Below are positions 35,625 to 46,157 of a stretch of DNA of 64,000 bases, one piece after another (within the stretch, counting starts at the first letter, position 1; every line of letters begins with the position of its first letter). A program made the position numbers and the translations under genes. Source of the DNA: Forficula auricularia (taxonomy: Eukaryota > Arthropoda > Insecta > Dermaptera > Forficulidae); assembly GCA_024734495.1 (NCBI GenBank), contig JALMQS010000099.1, forward strand, positions 95,281,388-95,345,387, given 5' to 3'. The notes beneath the pieces are model-generated. The model was not told where the DNA came from and did no database searches. It worked only from the letters and a program-made list of their open reading frames with translations.

Positions 35625-35936
35625 ATCTTTTCTGAGTTGGGCGCCGGAGAGCTGTTTACCCCTGAAGCTGATTTATCCGGCTTTACCGGAAGTCGAAATC
35701 TGCACGTAAACGCTGCCGTCCAAAAGGCCCGTATCGAAGTGGACGAGCAAGGGACGACAGCTGCAGCGGCTACCGCCCTTTTCTCTTTCCGCTCCAGTCG
35801 ACCATTAGAAACTCTGAAATTTTACGCCAATGTTCCTTTTGTATATTTGCTCTACGATCGTTCTTCCAATACAATCACATTCGCGGGGGTGTACCGAGGA
35901 CCTCCTCAAACGGGATCAGAAGACACTAACCAATAA
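35625..35936 (+). CDS. serpin, last exon with reactive-centre loop
   Basis: 312 nt, acceptor TTTTTCAG/ATC, in phase 0, ending in TAA. It encodes the IFSELGAGELFTPEADLSGF segment (helix I and after), then the hinge EVDEQGTTAAAATA. The hinge has Gly at P15, Thr at P14 and small residues P12-P9, the pattern of inhibitory serpins. The exposed loop reads ALFSFRSSRPLE. Counting 17 residues from the hinge Glu puts P1 at the first Ser after FR; if P1 is instead the Arg of FR/SS, the target would be trypsin-like. It closes with VPFVYLLYDR and FAGVYRGPP, like the C-terminus of secreted insect serpins. A relation to the Drosophila Spn88Ea / Manduca serpin-5 group is a recollection, not tested. The four exons give 323 residues. 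Confidence 0.93.
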   Translation: MFSELGAGELFTPEADLSGFTGSRNLHVNAAVQKARIEVDEQGTTAAAATALFSFRSSRPLETLKFYANVPFVYLLYDRSSNTITFAGVYRGPPQTGSEDTNQ

Positions 35937-36690
35937 CCCCATTCCTAAAAAATTATCCCTTTTAGAGATGGGAACTCAAAATTGAATCTCATTCATTGTA
36001 AATTACTACTACAACCAAGAGTTGTTTGTCTCTCTTCATCCTACATCCTACAACTCGATAATCTGTAATAATATGTGGTGTCCTCTCTATTTACTAACAT
36101 TTCTTAGTAGATTTTTAGCAAACTCAATATATATGTACGTTTGACTCTTTACCAGAAATGACATTGTAAATTCTTATACTTACCCTATATATATGTTTTT
36201 TAACAATATATTCGTACCAAATTGTAATTCATTCATTACTATTTTTCTACAATTGTTTTTTATATTATTTAATGTAATTGTTGTTTTGTTTATTTTATTA
36301 TGTAACAATTAAATTTTATTATTGTAAACATTATATGTATACCCTAACCTAAACAATTAATTATAATCCTAATTTTATTATTGTAAACGTTAATGTTTTG
36401 TGTTATAATGACGAATTATTTTTTTGTTATAATTTATTTGTAACTAACTAATTGTATTCACCAAATAATGTAGTTTTTTTTTTAGAATTTTTGAAATATA
36501 TACTAATAATACTACAGAGTTTAAATCGTACATATGTATTTAAGTCTTATTTATAAATGATGATTATTATATTATAATTTATATTTATATCTATTATATT
36601 TAAAATATATATTTTATTATCAAAATATATATATATTTATGAAAAAAAAATGTTTTTTTTTATTTTTATTCCATTTTTTTCTTATCCCTA
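35937..36690 (+). other. serpin 3' untranslated region and downstream
   Basis: Very AT-rich. An ATTAAA-type hexamer lies near 36308; no AATAAA stands out. The transcript end cannot be placed with certainty. Confidence 0.4.
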
Positions 36691-36693
36691 GAG

Positions 36694-36760
36694 CAGTGAT
36701 TCTCAACCTTTTTTTCGTCACGGCACACTTTTAATAATTTCAAAATTTGACGGCACACTC
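36694..36760 (+). mobile_element. hAT-type terminus, single end
   Basis: CAGTGATTCTCAACC followed by CGGCACAC, a phrase typical of hAT non-autonomous ends. No partner end is identified. Downstream a short block (GGCGGGAAGGAAAGTACACT) occurs twice, at about 36948 and 37272. Confidence 0.4.
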
Positions 36761-37369
36761 CCTAAATAATGGTCTGAGAGCCTTTGAACAATCGAATTTA
36801 TAAGATTTTTTAAAAATTTCTGAAATTTTTTTGTTTTTAAAATCTTTAAACGTCTCCGGATACAAATTTTATAAATTTTAAGAAAATCAATGTTTGTCCC
36901 TTGATTTCAAGGTTCCAATTGTCTCGCTGTAATAGAGGCTTCATTGGCGGGAAGGAAAGTACACTCCTGGTATCCGGGTACAAATTTTAAAAACTTTAAG
37001 AAAATCAATGGTTAACGCTTGAATTCAAGGCTCTAATTGGCTAGCCATAATAAGGGCCTCATTGCCACCTCAAATTATACAGATTAAAAAAATATATTCA
37101 TTGATTTATTCGAAAACTCGAGTAAGAAAAATTGTTAAAAATCCATATAAAACAAAATGATGATTCGTGAAATGAAACTTGATTCTACTAATGCTTACTG
37201 ATTTCTTGAATTTCTGATACCCTTGAGATCGACAAAATTTTTGTTCACAAAAAAATCGATGAAAATAAAATTGGCGGGAAGGAAAGTACACTCCAGTTCG
37301 GTCCTGGTAACAAATTTTTAAAACCCAACCAATCGGGAACTAAACTGAACACAATGCAAAAAATCATCG

Positions 37370-37455
37370 AAATCGGTCCACATGGTAAAGAGAAATAAAT
37401 GTTCAAACACAAAAAAAAAAACAGACATTCCGTTGAATTGATAACCTCCTCCTTT
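37370..37455. repeat. copy of the GAAGTCGGTT-family tail
   Basis: ATCGAAATCGGTCCACATGG and GATAACCTCCTCCTTTTT parallel 9390-9495. Confidence 0.5.
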
Positions 37456-38170
37456 TTACTTTACCATACAGGGTATGATGGTCAAGTATTGTAATGGTGC
37501 ATGAAAAAAGTGTTTTTTTTCTTCTTTTTTTCAAAATATCTCAAAAACGGCTTAAACTTTTTCGATTAAAAAAATTGAACGAAACCATGGCATTTCGCTC
37601 TACAAAAAATACCAAATAAGTGAACATCAAAAAAAATATATTTTTCGAGATAATAATTTTTTTGTCAAAATGTCTGTTAGTTAGTTAGTTAGTCTGTGTG
37701 TTACCAAATTTTGTGGACGAGCTAGCTCAAAAACTAGTGTGAATATCGAAACCAAATTTCACAGGTAGTTTTGCTCCATTGAGATTAAGAGCTGATTAGA
37801 TTTTGGTGCATATCGACCCAAAATTAAGGGGGGGAGGGGGGGGTAAAAATTAAAAATCTAGGTCGTTTGATCAAACTCAACCAAATTTTGTATACATAAT
37901 CAGTGGACCCCCAGAAGTCTAAAAATGCAAAATCTAACCGCGCAAAATGTGGGGGGAGGGGGTAAACAAATGAAAATCTTGGGCATTTACCAAACTCAAC
38001 CAAATTGTGTATACATAATCAGTGGGCACACAGTAATCTAAAAATTCAAAAACTACCCCCCTCCTCCCCTACACGATTATTAATAATTTTATAAAATATT
38101 AATGTAAGTGAGGGGCCAGGTTGTATGGAAAAGTCAAGTGGATGGCCACATCAGAACACGTCAGCTTATT
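37455..38170 (+). repeat. dispersed repeat family copy, most complete
   Basis: Starts CTTTACCATACAGGGTATG and ends AAGTCAAGTGGATGGCCACA then TCAGAACACGTCAGC. It contains two internal AAACTCAACC...AATCAGTGG units, the seed of the array at 21640-22440; its end is the seed of the satellite at 16680-18460. Confidence 0.75.
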
Positions 38171-39215
38171 TTGAAGTAGGCTAAAAAAGGATATAAAAGG
38201 TTAGTAAATAAAAATCACAGATTAGATTAAAAATGGTATAATTTTCAATACATTTGTATATTATATATATATTTGCTAAAACATTCCAAATATATTTCCA
38301 AAACATGGAACCACCAAAAACAAATCATTTTTATTCTTTCATTGAACAACAACTGTGCTTGAAAGGATCAAAGCATATTTTATTTTTCAACTAATAAAAT
38401 CAGCAATAAATTTACTTCGATCAGAGAATCATAATTTTTAAATAAAATAAAAAAAAAAAAACACAATTGAGTTACAATATCCTTCAAAACTACTTTTGTA
38501 CTTTATTTCTTGACTCGTCAATATCATCCTCACAAAGTTACTAAATTCCTCATTTCATACATACACATTTGAAGTGAATAATAATAATAATATTATTTAT
38601 TTATTTATTTTTCACTTTAATATCTATTTTTATTTTTTTTTTATTTTAGTCAGTCAAAAAAAGTAATAATCTTATTTCTACTACTTAATAAGTAATATTT
38701 CATTTAAGAAATTCACAATAAAAAATATATATTACAATATAATATAGGTAATAATAATAATAATAATAATATAATAATAGATAATAAACAAACTATTAGT
38801 TTTATTGATTAAATGTAAGAAAAAATTACAATAAGTTAACAATCTAAAATTTTATTTGAAAAAATAATATAATAAGAAGAAATATAATATAATATAATAA
38901 TAATAAAATAGATGTATATAATTAGACAAAGTGAATTTGTTCATAAATTACTTTAAACTACGGCGTAACTTGAAACGGAAGCTACCTACGTGTTTAATGG
39001 GGGGGGGGGGGGGGGTAGAGAATTTTTAATTCTTCTGGAAATATAATAAAAAAATTCTTAGAAATTATATTAAGTCTCGGGTCAGTCTATATTTTTTCAA
39101 TTTCAAATTGCGAATCGTTAATTACAAATTTGGATTTAAAAAATATATATTCGAATAAGATATTATTATAATAATCGGCTTGCACGACGACGGCAAGGTG
39201 ATTTTTTTTTTAAAT
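38171..39215. other. gene-free stretch with AAT microsatellites and a poly-G run
   Basis: (AAT)n near 38579-38600, 38753-38775 and 38885-38905, and a run of 16 G at 39000-39015. No gene recognised. Confidence 0.6.
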
Positions 39216-39219
39216 TTGA

Positions 39220-39895
39220 AAACCCACTAATAGTTCATGACAAATAAATTTCATGAAAATTAGGAAATTCAAATAATTAAAACACACTAACATTTCATGA
39301 CAAATAAAATTTATTAAAATTAAGAAATTCCAATTATTATTTTGAAACTCACTAATAGTTCATGATAAATAAAATTAATGAAAATTAGGAAATTTAAATT
39401 TATTATATTTTAAAACCCACTAATAGTTCATGATAAATAAATTTCATGAAAATTAGGAAATTTAAATTATTATTTTAAAACCCACTAACATTTCATAAAA
39501 AATAAAATTTATTAAAATTAAGAAATTCCAATTAATAGGTATTTTAAAACCCTCTAATAGTTTATGACAAATAAAATTTATTAAAATTAGAAAATTTCAA
39601 TTATTATTTTAAGACTCACTAACATTTCATAACAAATAAAATTTATTAAAATTAAGAAATTCCAATTAATAGGTATTTTAAAACCCTCTAATAGTTTATG
39701 ACAAATAAAATTTATTAAAATTAGGAAATTTAAATTAATAATTTCAAAACTCACTAACATTTCATGACAAATAAAATTTATTAAAATTAAGAAATTCCAA
39801 TTAATAGGTATTTTAAAACCCTCTAATAGTTTATGACAAATAAAATTCATGAAAATTAGGAAATTTAAATTACTTATTTCAAAACCCATTGCGGA
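39220..39895 (-). repeat. 66-bp tandem array, ten units
   Basis: Starts of the ACTAA(T/C)A(G/T)TTCAT core fall near 39222, 39287, 39350, 39419, 39483, 39551, 39616, 39687, 39751 and 39820. From 39483 on, ATAG-type and ACAT-type units alternate, so a dimer of about 133 bp is the amplified period. The minus-strand frame across it is a repeat product. Confidence 0.85.
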
Positions 39896-39950
39896 GTCCA
39901 GAGGGCGTCCGAAAGATGCCGCCTAAGGCTGGCTTCGCAGCTGGTTATTT
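39896..39950 (+). mobile_element. Helitron-like 3' terminus
   Basis: GCGGAGTCCAGAGGGC ... GGCTGGCTTCGCAGCTGG followed by T. Ends of the same shape (GCAGCTRG/T) lie at 28450-28468 and, inverted, 27345 and 56965. CTRR followed by T with GC-rich stems upstream is the Helitron pattern. Confidence 0.45.
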
Positions 39951-40793
39951 ATAAACTTGATGTTGCTGATGTGTTAAAATAAGCACGAAAGAATTTAAAA
40001 ATAGAGAAAAAAAATTTACCAAAATTGTTTAACGATTCGCTTAAAGTTACGCCGATCTATACCCAAAAAAAAAATATTGTAGAAGTTTTCGAAAAATGTA
40101 TTTTTTTCAAAATTTTGAATATTTTTATTTTAGAAAAATCTGTGTTTTATAAATATATAACTATATAGAATATAAGTCTATATATAAGTATATAGATATA
40201 ATAAAAAAAGTAAATTTTATTTTTATCTTTATAATGGTATTATACTTAAATATAATATGCAAAATTAAGGGATTAAAATCAGAATCACAGTTTATATATA
40301 GATGTAACCCTGATCGATAATGTATTATCACATGCTAAGTAATTAGAAAGCGATTATATTATATATTATATATATAAAAAAAGAATAGAATTAAATAAAT
40401 AAATTTGACAATCATGTCCTAGGAAATGGAAGAGATCATGCCTCGTTCGAAACAATGCCCCATTATGCCTGTGAAAGGGTGCGGGGTGCACATACAGTGT
40501 GTGTGTGCAACATTAAACGATAAATATTTCTATTTTTTAACTGTTCTGAAATGACAATGGATGGAAATATTTTTTTCAAAAATGATAATTTATTTTATGA
40601 GCTTTTTTCCTGAAGGGGATGCTTCCAATTTGCCACAAGGTGCAGTAATAGTCCGAAAGTCCGAAAAATGACATTCTACAAACGATTAAATGATACTTGA
40701 TCCTTGTCAAGCATTATCGAGGGCATCAGTAGGGTACCTAGGGGGGGGTGTGGTCCGCACCGGGCGGCACATATTTTGGGGCGGCATTTTTTT
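39951..40793. other. gene-free stretch
   Basis: AT-rich, nothing identified apart from a G/C-rich patch at 40740-40785. Confidence 0.5.
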
Positions 40794-40795
40794 AT

Positions 40796-41313
40796 ACACT
40801 ACGGTGGAAAAAAATCGGGCCACCAATAAAAACTTTATTAAATAGTAAATCATTTTTAATTTTTTTACAAGTAACCATACATTTACTGAAAAACGGTTTA
40901 TTGCAAGTGTAATTGCCACTTGTCGTTGACTTAGCCCTTGATTAATTACGAACACACACAATTTGAACTGCTTGAACTTCAGAAATATCAATTTTATATA
41001 TTTTATCCTTCTATCAATGATGCTTAATTCAAAATGACTCATTTTATTGATATTTCAAATGGAATTTGATCTTTTATTAAAACTTTATTTAAATTTGAAG
41101 TGATATTGAAAAAGTATGATAATTTGTAATTGTATATTTTAATTTAATTTCACTTATTTTTTTAGAAAATTCAAAAATTATCAACAATATTTATTGAATA
41201 TATGTTACTTTAAGAGTTCATAGAATAAATTATATGGTTATCGGTAGCAATTTTAAAAATTATTTCTTATTTAATAAAGTTTTTATTGGTGGCTCGATTT
41301 TTTGCTCCCTAGT
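40796..41313. mobile_element. Tc1-derived MITE, copy 2
   Basis: Inverted ends CACTACGGTGGAAAAAAATC and, decayed, CTCGATTTTTTGCTCCCTAG. TA is on both sides. A minus-strand fragment with IDRR...INQGLSQRQVAITLAINR resembles a transposase helix-turn-helix, showing descent from a coding Tc1-type element. Confidence 0.8.
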
Positions 41314-41449
41314 TTATTTCGTTATAGTTGTAAAAAACAACTTGTTCATTTCATAAGTTTACTATTCGATTTCTAAGAATTAAAAATTACTAAATGATTT
41401 CGAATATTTTTCCTCGTCGTCAAGTTAATGTAGGGTAGAAAATATGATT

Positions 41450-41548
41450 ATTTAAATTAAAGAGCATCAAGCAGAGGGCAACCTCTTTGTTTCTCTTTAT
41501 GAATCAACAACTCTGTTACTCTCGGAAAAATAAAAACTTTTCAAGAAA
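41450..41548. repeat. fragment shared with the palindrome at 46694-47120
   Basis: GCATCAAGCAGAGGGCAACC ... TTGTTTCTCTTTATGAATC matches the outer arms of that palindrome. Confidence 0.6.
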
Positions 41549-41551
41549 ATA

Positions 41552-42072
41552 CACTCAAGTGCAAAAAAATCGAGCCACCTATACAAACTTTATTAAATAA
41601 TAAATCATTTTTAATTTTTTTACAAGGAAACATACATTATTGAAATTATTGCTTATTGCAAGTGTACTTACCAGTTGTTGATGACTTAGCCCTTGATTAA
41701 TTAGGTAAGTACACAATTTGAACTGCTTGAACTTCAGAAATATCCATTTTGTATATTTTATTTTTCTATCAATGATTCTCAATTCAAAATAATTCAATTT
41801 AGAAATATTTCATATGGAATTTGATCTTTTTTTATAAATTTTATTTAAATGTAAAGTGATATTAAAAAAATATGATAATTTGTAATTGTATCTTTTAATT
41901 TAATTTTACTTATTTCTTTTTATAAAATTCAAGAATTATCAACAATATTTATTGAATATGTTAGTTTAAGAGTTAATGGAACAAATTATATGAATATTTG
42001 TAAAAATTTTAAAAATAATTTGCTATTTAATAAAGTTTTTATTAGTGGGTCGATTTTTTTTGCACCGTAGTG
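41552..42072. mobile_element. Tc1-derived MITE, copy 3
   Basis: Inverted ends CACTCAAGTGCAAAAAAATC and complement of TTTTTTTGCACCGTAGTG between TA dinucleotides. The minus-strand remnant IDRK...INQGLSHQQLVSTLAI is homologous to that in copy 2. Only 237 bp separate the two copies. Confidence 0.82.
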
Positions 42073-42074
42073 TA

Positions 42075-43139
42075 TTATCTCTAAAAATCTAAAAAAAAAG
42101 GGCTTGAAAGCCCTCTTGATCTACTAAAATTTATTCAACAGTATAGATGGGAAATTCTGTATCCATTATTGTAATTTTGCTAAGAATTTTTTAGCATTTG
42201 CTATCTGCAAATTGAAGTTGATAATTTTTTTTTGTAAATTAGTGTGCCCCCCCTCCTAGGGGTTCGTTTCAAGTTTTTTTTTTAATTTTGTCAGAAACAG
42301 ATTCAAGAGGCTAAAAAACATATTTTCATAGCAAACACGAGATTTTTGCAAATTTTCAGGTATGCCCCTCCACCCAGGGGTCACTTTTGCCAAAATGAAA
42401 AATGGACTCAGCGCTATGGAAAACCCCCCTGTGACAAGTTTCAGAATTTTCTAAATTCGATTGTTTTTCTCCACTGTCTTCTGCCAAAAACATTTTTTTG
42501 ATACCTACTTTTACACGTATCTGAATAACCATTAGATAATGTTTATCTCTACCGTACCACTAGCGTTGCTAGTGAGGATTTTTCGTACTTTCAGGAAAAT
42601 TACTCATTATGTCAATAAAATATATCCATCCCATCTAAATATCACACTGTTTAGTTTATTTTTTATATTTTTATTTTATATTATTTTTTTATTTATACTT
42701 ATATACAAATTTTATAATAATAAATATTTCTTTTTAAAAAAAAACAAAATAAATTTTCTAAAAATTAATTTTTCCACAACACCCTTTCGTTACTCCCCCG
42801 GTTGTCACATCACACATATCACATGTCATATTAATAAACGATTCTTGAAAATAAGAAATTCCTAAAATACACACAGGCTGCTGTCAGAAAAATGTATACC
42901 TATACACACTTTGAACTGTTTTTAAATTTCTGGTAAAAGTAAGGCTATAATCCAATTTGAAAAATAAGAGTACTTTCTGGTCAAAATGAATGTGCCAAAT
43001 GGTGGCCTGCAACATCGATAGATTTCTGAGTAAGTACAAGTCAAGACTGATTCACCAAAGTGTCCACTGGGATTTCTGAGCACACCGCTAGAATCTCATC
43101 TTAAAGTGTGTCCAGGTTAGGTGGTTTACGACTGTACAC
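42075..43139. other. gene-free stretch
   Basis: AT-rich with short C-rich patches. The frame at 42539-42865 is low complexity and not credible. Confidence 0.5.
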
Positions 43140-43445
43140 TAAATCCCGGTGCACACGAGGCGTTTTTTGTGGATAGAAATCTAGATGGCTGGCTAGGCTG
43201 GATCCTGAGGCTTAAAATGACGTCACTGAGGGCTGGGAAGCTGGATAGCTAGATGGATTTTGTGAATAGAACATGTTCTATTATCTTCCGATAGATTGCT
43301 TGGAAAATTAGGGAGAGAACCAATAGGAAAGCAGTATTTTATCACGTGAGTGACATGCGCATGCGCAGATGGTAAACCAATCGGGAAGCAGAATTTGCGT
43401 GACATGCGCAGATGGTATATTTTATTTATGTTTTTAAATTTTCAA

Positions 43446-43832
43446 ATGCAAAACGTTTCTATTGCGAAGAATAAAGAAATGGATTCCAAATGTCAAAAGT
43501 GGTCTAAAGAGCAAATTCAAATTTTAATTGAATCTTTTGAAATGGAGCAATGCTTGTACGCGACAGATTTACAAACTTATCATAATAAACATCTGCGTGG
43601 AGAAGCGTTAGAGCGACTGTGGCAAAAAGTTGCAAGGTCAAGGCCAAACACAACAAAAGAAGAATGCCACAGAAAATATAAAAACCTGAGAAATCAATTG
43701 AACGTTGAAAATGGAAAAATAAAAGCTTCACAAAAAAGTGAACCATGGACCATGGACGACACCACAGTCTGGGCGGATTGTTCAAACGTTTTTGTTTTCG
43801 CCGTTTCTCACAAATTAATAAAAAAGCAATAA
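43446..43832 (+). pseudogene. MADF/Myb-like DNA-binding protein of the Harbinger element, C-terminus lost
   Basis: Harbinger elements encode a second protein with a Myb/SANT-like or MADF domain that helps the transposase reach the DNA and the nucleus. The start is taken at MQNVSIAK (43446; MDSKCQKW at 43479 is possible). The MADF pattern reads KWSKEQIQILIESFEM, CLYATDL, then LERLWQKVA, TKEECHRKYKNLRNQL (residues about 15-85). From about codon 105 the sequence no longer fits and runs over the reverse of the transposase start. The frame was therefore cut by an internal deletion near 43755. It may still make a truncated protein. Confidence 0.7.
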
Positions 43833-43884
43833 TTGCAGTTCGTCTACGATAAATAACCTCTTCAATTATATTATTGCCAGCCAT
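43750..43884 (-). pseudogene. N-terminal stub of Harbinger transposase
   Basis: Minus strand from the ATG at 43884: about 45 residues with CEKRRKQKR and RLWCRPW. These resemble the basic stretch and W-x-R-P motif at the start of Harbinger nucleases. The catalytic domain is absent because the deletion joins this point to the MADF gene. It overlaps the plus-strand frame tail. Confidence 0.55.
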
Positions 43885-44281
43885 TTTTTTTTTGACAACT
43901 GTTGAGCGATTGTGTGCGCACGCATCTGATACTGCTATTAGAATCAATCTGCAAATAGCAGCGTGTGAAGCCAAAACCTAAAAATCCATCACGACATCTA
44001 GCGGCAGGTAAGCCCTCAAGGAAAGCCATCAAGGCTACCATCAGCGAAAAACGCCTCGTGTGCACCGGGCTTAAGACAACCCTAACTGCAGGGCTAGATG
44101 GGCTATAGCCCCGGGGTGCAATCCTTTTGGAGGCCGCATTTTTTATTGAGTTATATTTTTTTGTTATTATTAGTTATTAGCAGAGAGCGGATTCACATGT
44201 TATTGCACTTTTTTTTGTTAATAGATAGCCATGTTATATTTGGTAATCAAATATTTTATAATCAATTCTTATGTTGCATGA

Positions 44282-44426
44282 TGTTGGATAGGCGTTGCTA
44301 GGCAACGGTGGTTATTGTTTACTGTTTATTGTTTTTGTTTTCATTCTAATGTTAAATTTTATTTAATAAAGATTATTCGTTACCCATTTGAGTTGTTAAT
44401 ATTTTACTATTATGATGGACACAACA
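44282..44426 (+). mobile_element. 5' LTR of a short gypsy-type retroelement
   Basis: 145 bp from TGTTGGATAGGCGTTGCTAG to ACACAACA, 96-97% identical to 46013-46157. Contains AATAAAG near its end, a possible polyadenylation signal. Confidence 0.92.
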
Positions 44427-44942
44427 ACTGGCGACGAGGATGGGATTCACAGTGGAAAAAAAGGAACAAGAATCACCCTAAACGATTTCAATTCAGCTAT
44501 CATGGAATGCCTGGAAGATAAAGTTTGAAAAAATTTTATTCTTAGAAAATGTTAAAGAGGATGATTATAAAAGAGCTCTGTTAATCAATTATCTATGACC
44601 ACAACCATTTCAGGTAATACTTTCAGTTTGTAAACCATTAAAGCCCAACAATTATTCATTCGGTGATATTATGCCAAAGCTTGATACAAATTATAAAAAA
44701 ATTACATTTCCCTCTACGGAACGAGTGAAGTTTTGAAACAAAGGCACGGGCAATCATTGGCGGAATTCGCAAATCAAGTTAGAGATGGTACGGCCAATTG
44801 TGATTTGCCAGCCGATTTTTTTGAAGTTGCTATGATAACGTTATTTGTAATGGGAATAGGCAATAATAATGTGCGAAAATATCTATTACAACAAGATCTT
44901 AAAGTATTTGAAAAGACAGTATCGGTTGCACAGTATATTTAG
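44415..44942 (+). pseudogene. gag remnant of the gypsy-type element
   Basis: Structural polyprotein gene of the retroelement, broken. The reading frame appears to begin at an ATG inside the LTR end (44415) and runs through the primer site, but meets stops and frameshifts before 44730. From 44733 an intact stretch of 69 residues shows the gag capsid pattern: QSLAEFANQVRDGTANCDL, then DFFEVAMITLFVMGIGNN and KYLLQQDLKVFEKTVSVA. It ends at the TAG that recurs in every unit of the following array. No zinc knuckle, protease or reverse transcriptase follows. Confidence 0.75.
44428..44446 (+). other. tRNA primer-binding site
   Basis: TGGCGACGAGGATGGGATT begins two bases after the LTR. TGGCGAC-type sites are common in gypsy-type elements. 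Confidence 0.65.
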
Positions 44943-45812
44943 AATTGGCGCAGACATGAAGATCAAATAAAACGGGGTTTCCAGAAAGATCACGATGAAG
45001 TACCATTATTCATTCCCCCAATAATTTCCCCAATAATTCCACCTGAGACAGTATCGGTTGCAGAGTATATTTAGAATTGGCGCAGACATGAAGATCAAAT
45101 AAAACGGGGTTTCCAGAAAGATCACGATGAAGTACCATTATTCATTCCCCCAATAATTTCCCCAATAATTCCACCTGAGACAGTATCGGTTGCACAGTAT
45201 ATTTAGAATTGGCGCAGACATGAAGATCAAATAAAACGGGGTTTCCAGAAAGATCACGATGAAGTACCATTATTCATTCCCCCAATAATTTCCCCAATAA
45301 TTCCACCTGAGACAGTATCGGTTGCACAGTATATTTAGAATTGGCGCAGACATGAAGATCAAATAAAACGGGGTTTCCAGAAAGATCACGATGAAGTACC
45401 ATTATTCATTCCCCCAATAATTTCCCCAATAATTCCACCTGAGACAGTATCGGTTGCACAGTATATTTAGAATTGGCGCAGACATGAAGATCAAATAAAA
45501 CGGGGTTTCCAGAAAGATCACGATGAAGTACCATTATTCATTCCCCCAATAATTTCCCCAATAATTCCACCTGAGACAGTATCGGTTGCAGAGTATATTT
45601 AGAATTGGCGCAGACATGAAGATCAAATAAAACGGGGTTTCCAGAAAGATCACGATGAAGAACCATTATTCATTCCCCCAATAATTCCACCTGAGACAGT
45701 ATCGGTTGCAGAGTATATTTAGAATTGGCGCAGACATGAAGATCAAATAAAACGGGGTTTCCAGAAAGATCACGATGAAGACCCATTATTCATTCCCCCA
45801 ATAATTCCACCT
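44915..45812 (+). repeat. 132-bp tandem array, seven units
   Basis: Units start with GACAGTATCGGTTGCA at 44915, 45047, 45179, 45311, 45443, 45575 and 45695. The first five are exactly 132 bp, the last two 120 and about 118 bp, through loss of an AATAATTTCCCC repeat. 132 and 120 are multiples of three, and every unit has the same in-frame TAG. The unit reads from gag (SVAQYI) into NWRRHEDQIK, which looks like the end of the integrase region, so it spans the gag-pol deletion joint. Confidence 0.92.
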
Positions 45813-46004
45813 GTGGCTAATAATGGCAACAGTACTGAAACACCCACTATTCGACACCAGATTCCAAATACAGCGTCTCCACCGTTGGAAACTTCGCCAG
45901 CGAATCAACGAACCGTTTCTGAACCGTCGCAAAATTCATTGGTCTCAGGCACAAGACCTAAAAGAACATGCAAAGCTCCTCAACGCCTTATAGAAGAAAT
46001 TTAG
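45813..46004 (+). pseudogene. pol C-terminal tail of the gypsy-type element
   Basis: 63 residues in frame with the array, rich in Ser/Thr/Pro, ending RPKRTCKAPQRLIEEI then TAG. A basic RPKR-x-RKAP-like tail just before the purine tract is usual at the end of pol behind the integrase. No catalytic part is left. Confidence 0.6.
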
Positions 46005-46012
46005 AGGGAAGG
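46003..46012 (+). other. polypurine tract
   Basis: AGAGGGAAGG directly before the 3' LTR. Confidence 0.8.
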
Positions 46013-46157
46013 TGTTGGATAGGCGTTGCTAGGCAACGCTGGTTATTGTATACTGTTTATTGTTTTTGTTTTCATTCTAATGTTATATTTTATTTAATAA
46101 AGATTATTCGTTACTCATTTGAGTTGTTAATATTTTACTATTATGATGGACACAACA
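46013..46157 (+). mobile_element. 3' LTR of the gypsy-type element
   Basis: Same 145 bp as 44282-44426 with a few substitutions, TG...CA ends. Confidence 0.92.

Larger units (their letters stand above)
43143..44071. mobile_element. PIF/Harbinger element, internally deleted
   Basis: 929 bp with inverted ends CCCGGTGCACACGAGGCG (about 25 bp) flanked by TAA on each side (43140-43142, 44072-44074). A 3-bp TWA duplication is the PIF/Harbinger hallmark. It carries a MADF-domain frame on the plus strand and a short transposase start on the minus strand; the rest of the transposase is missing. Confidence 0.85.
44282..46157 (+). mobile_element. internally deleted gypsy-type LTR retroelement
   Basis: 1876 bp: 145-bp LTR, primer site, gag remnant, a 132-bp tandem array, the last part of pol, purine tract, LTR. 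The flanks CATGA (left) and GATGA (right) may be a 5-bp duplication with one change. Almost all of pol is missing. LTR identity is high, so the insertion is young even though the element cannot be autonomous. Confidence 0.85.

Noticed and set aside
39220..39895. CRISPR-like regular spacing
   Set aside because: The units are contiguous and diverged, without unique spacers, and the genome is eukaryotic.
42539..42865. 108-codon Phe/Leu/Ile-rich frame resembling membrane segments
   Set aside because: It is low-complexity AT-rich sequence without splice sites or family motifs.
43504..43749. Rest of the 156-codon minus-strand frame below the Harbinger stub
   Set aside because: It is antisense to the MADF gene; only 43750-43884 looks like transposase.
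44915..45812. CRISPR-like array of 132 bp
   Set aside because: The whole unit repeats, without variable spacers. It lies within a retroelement.
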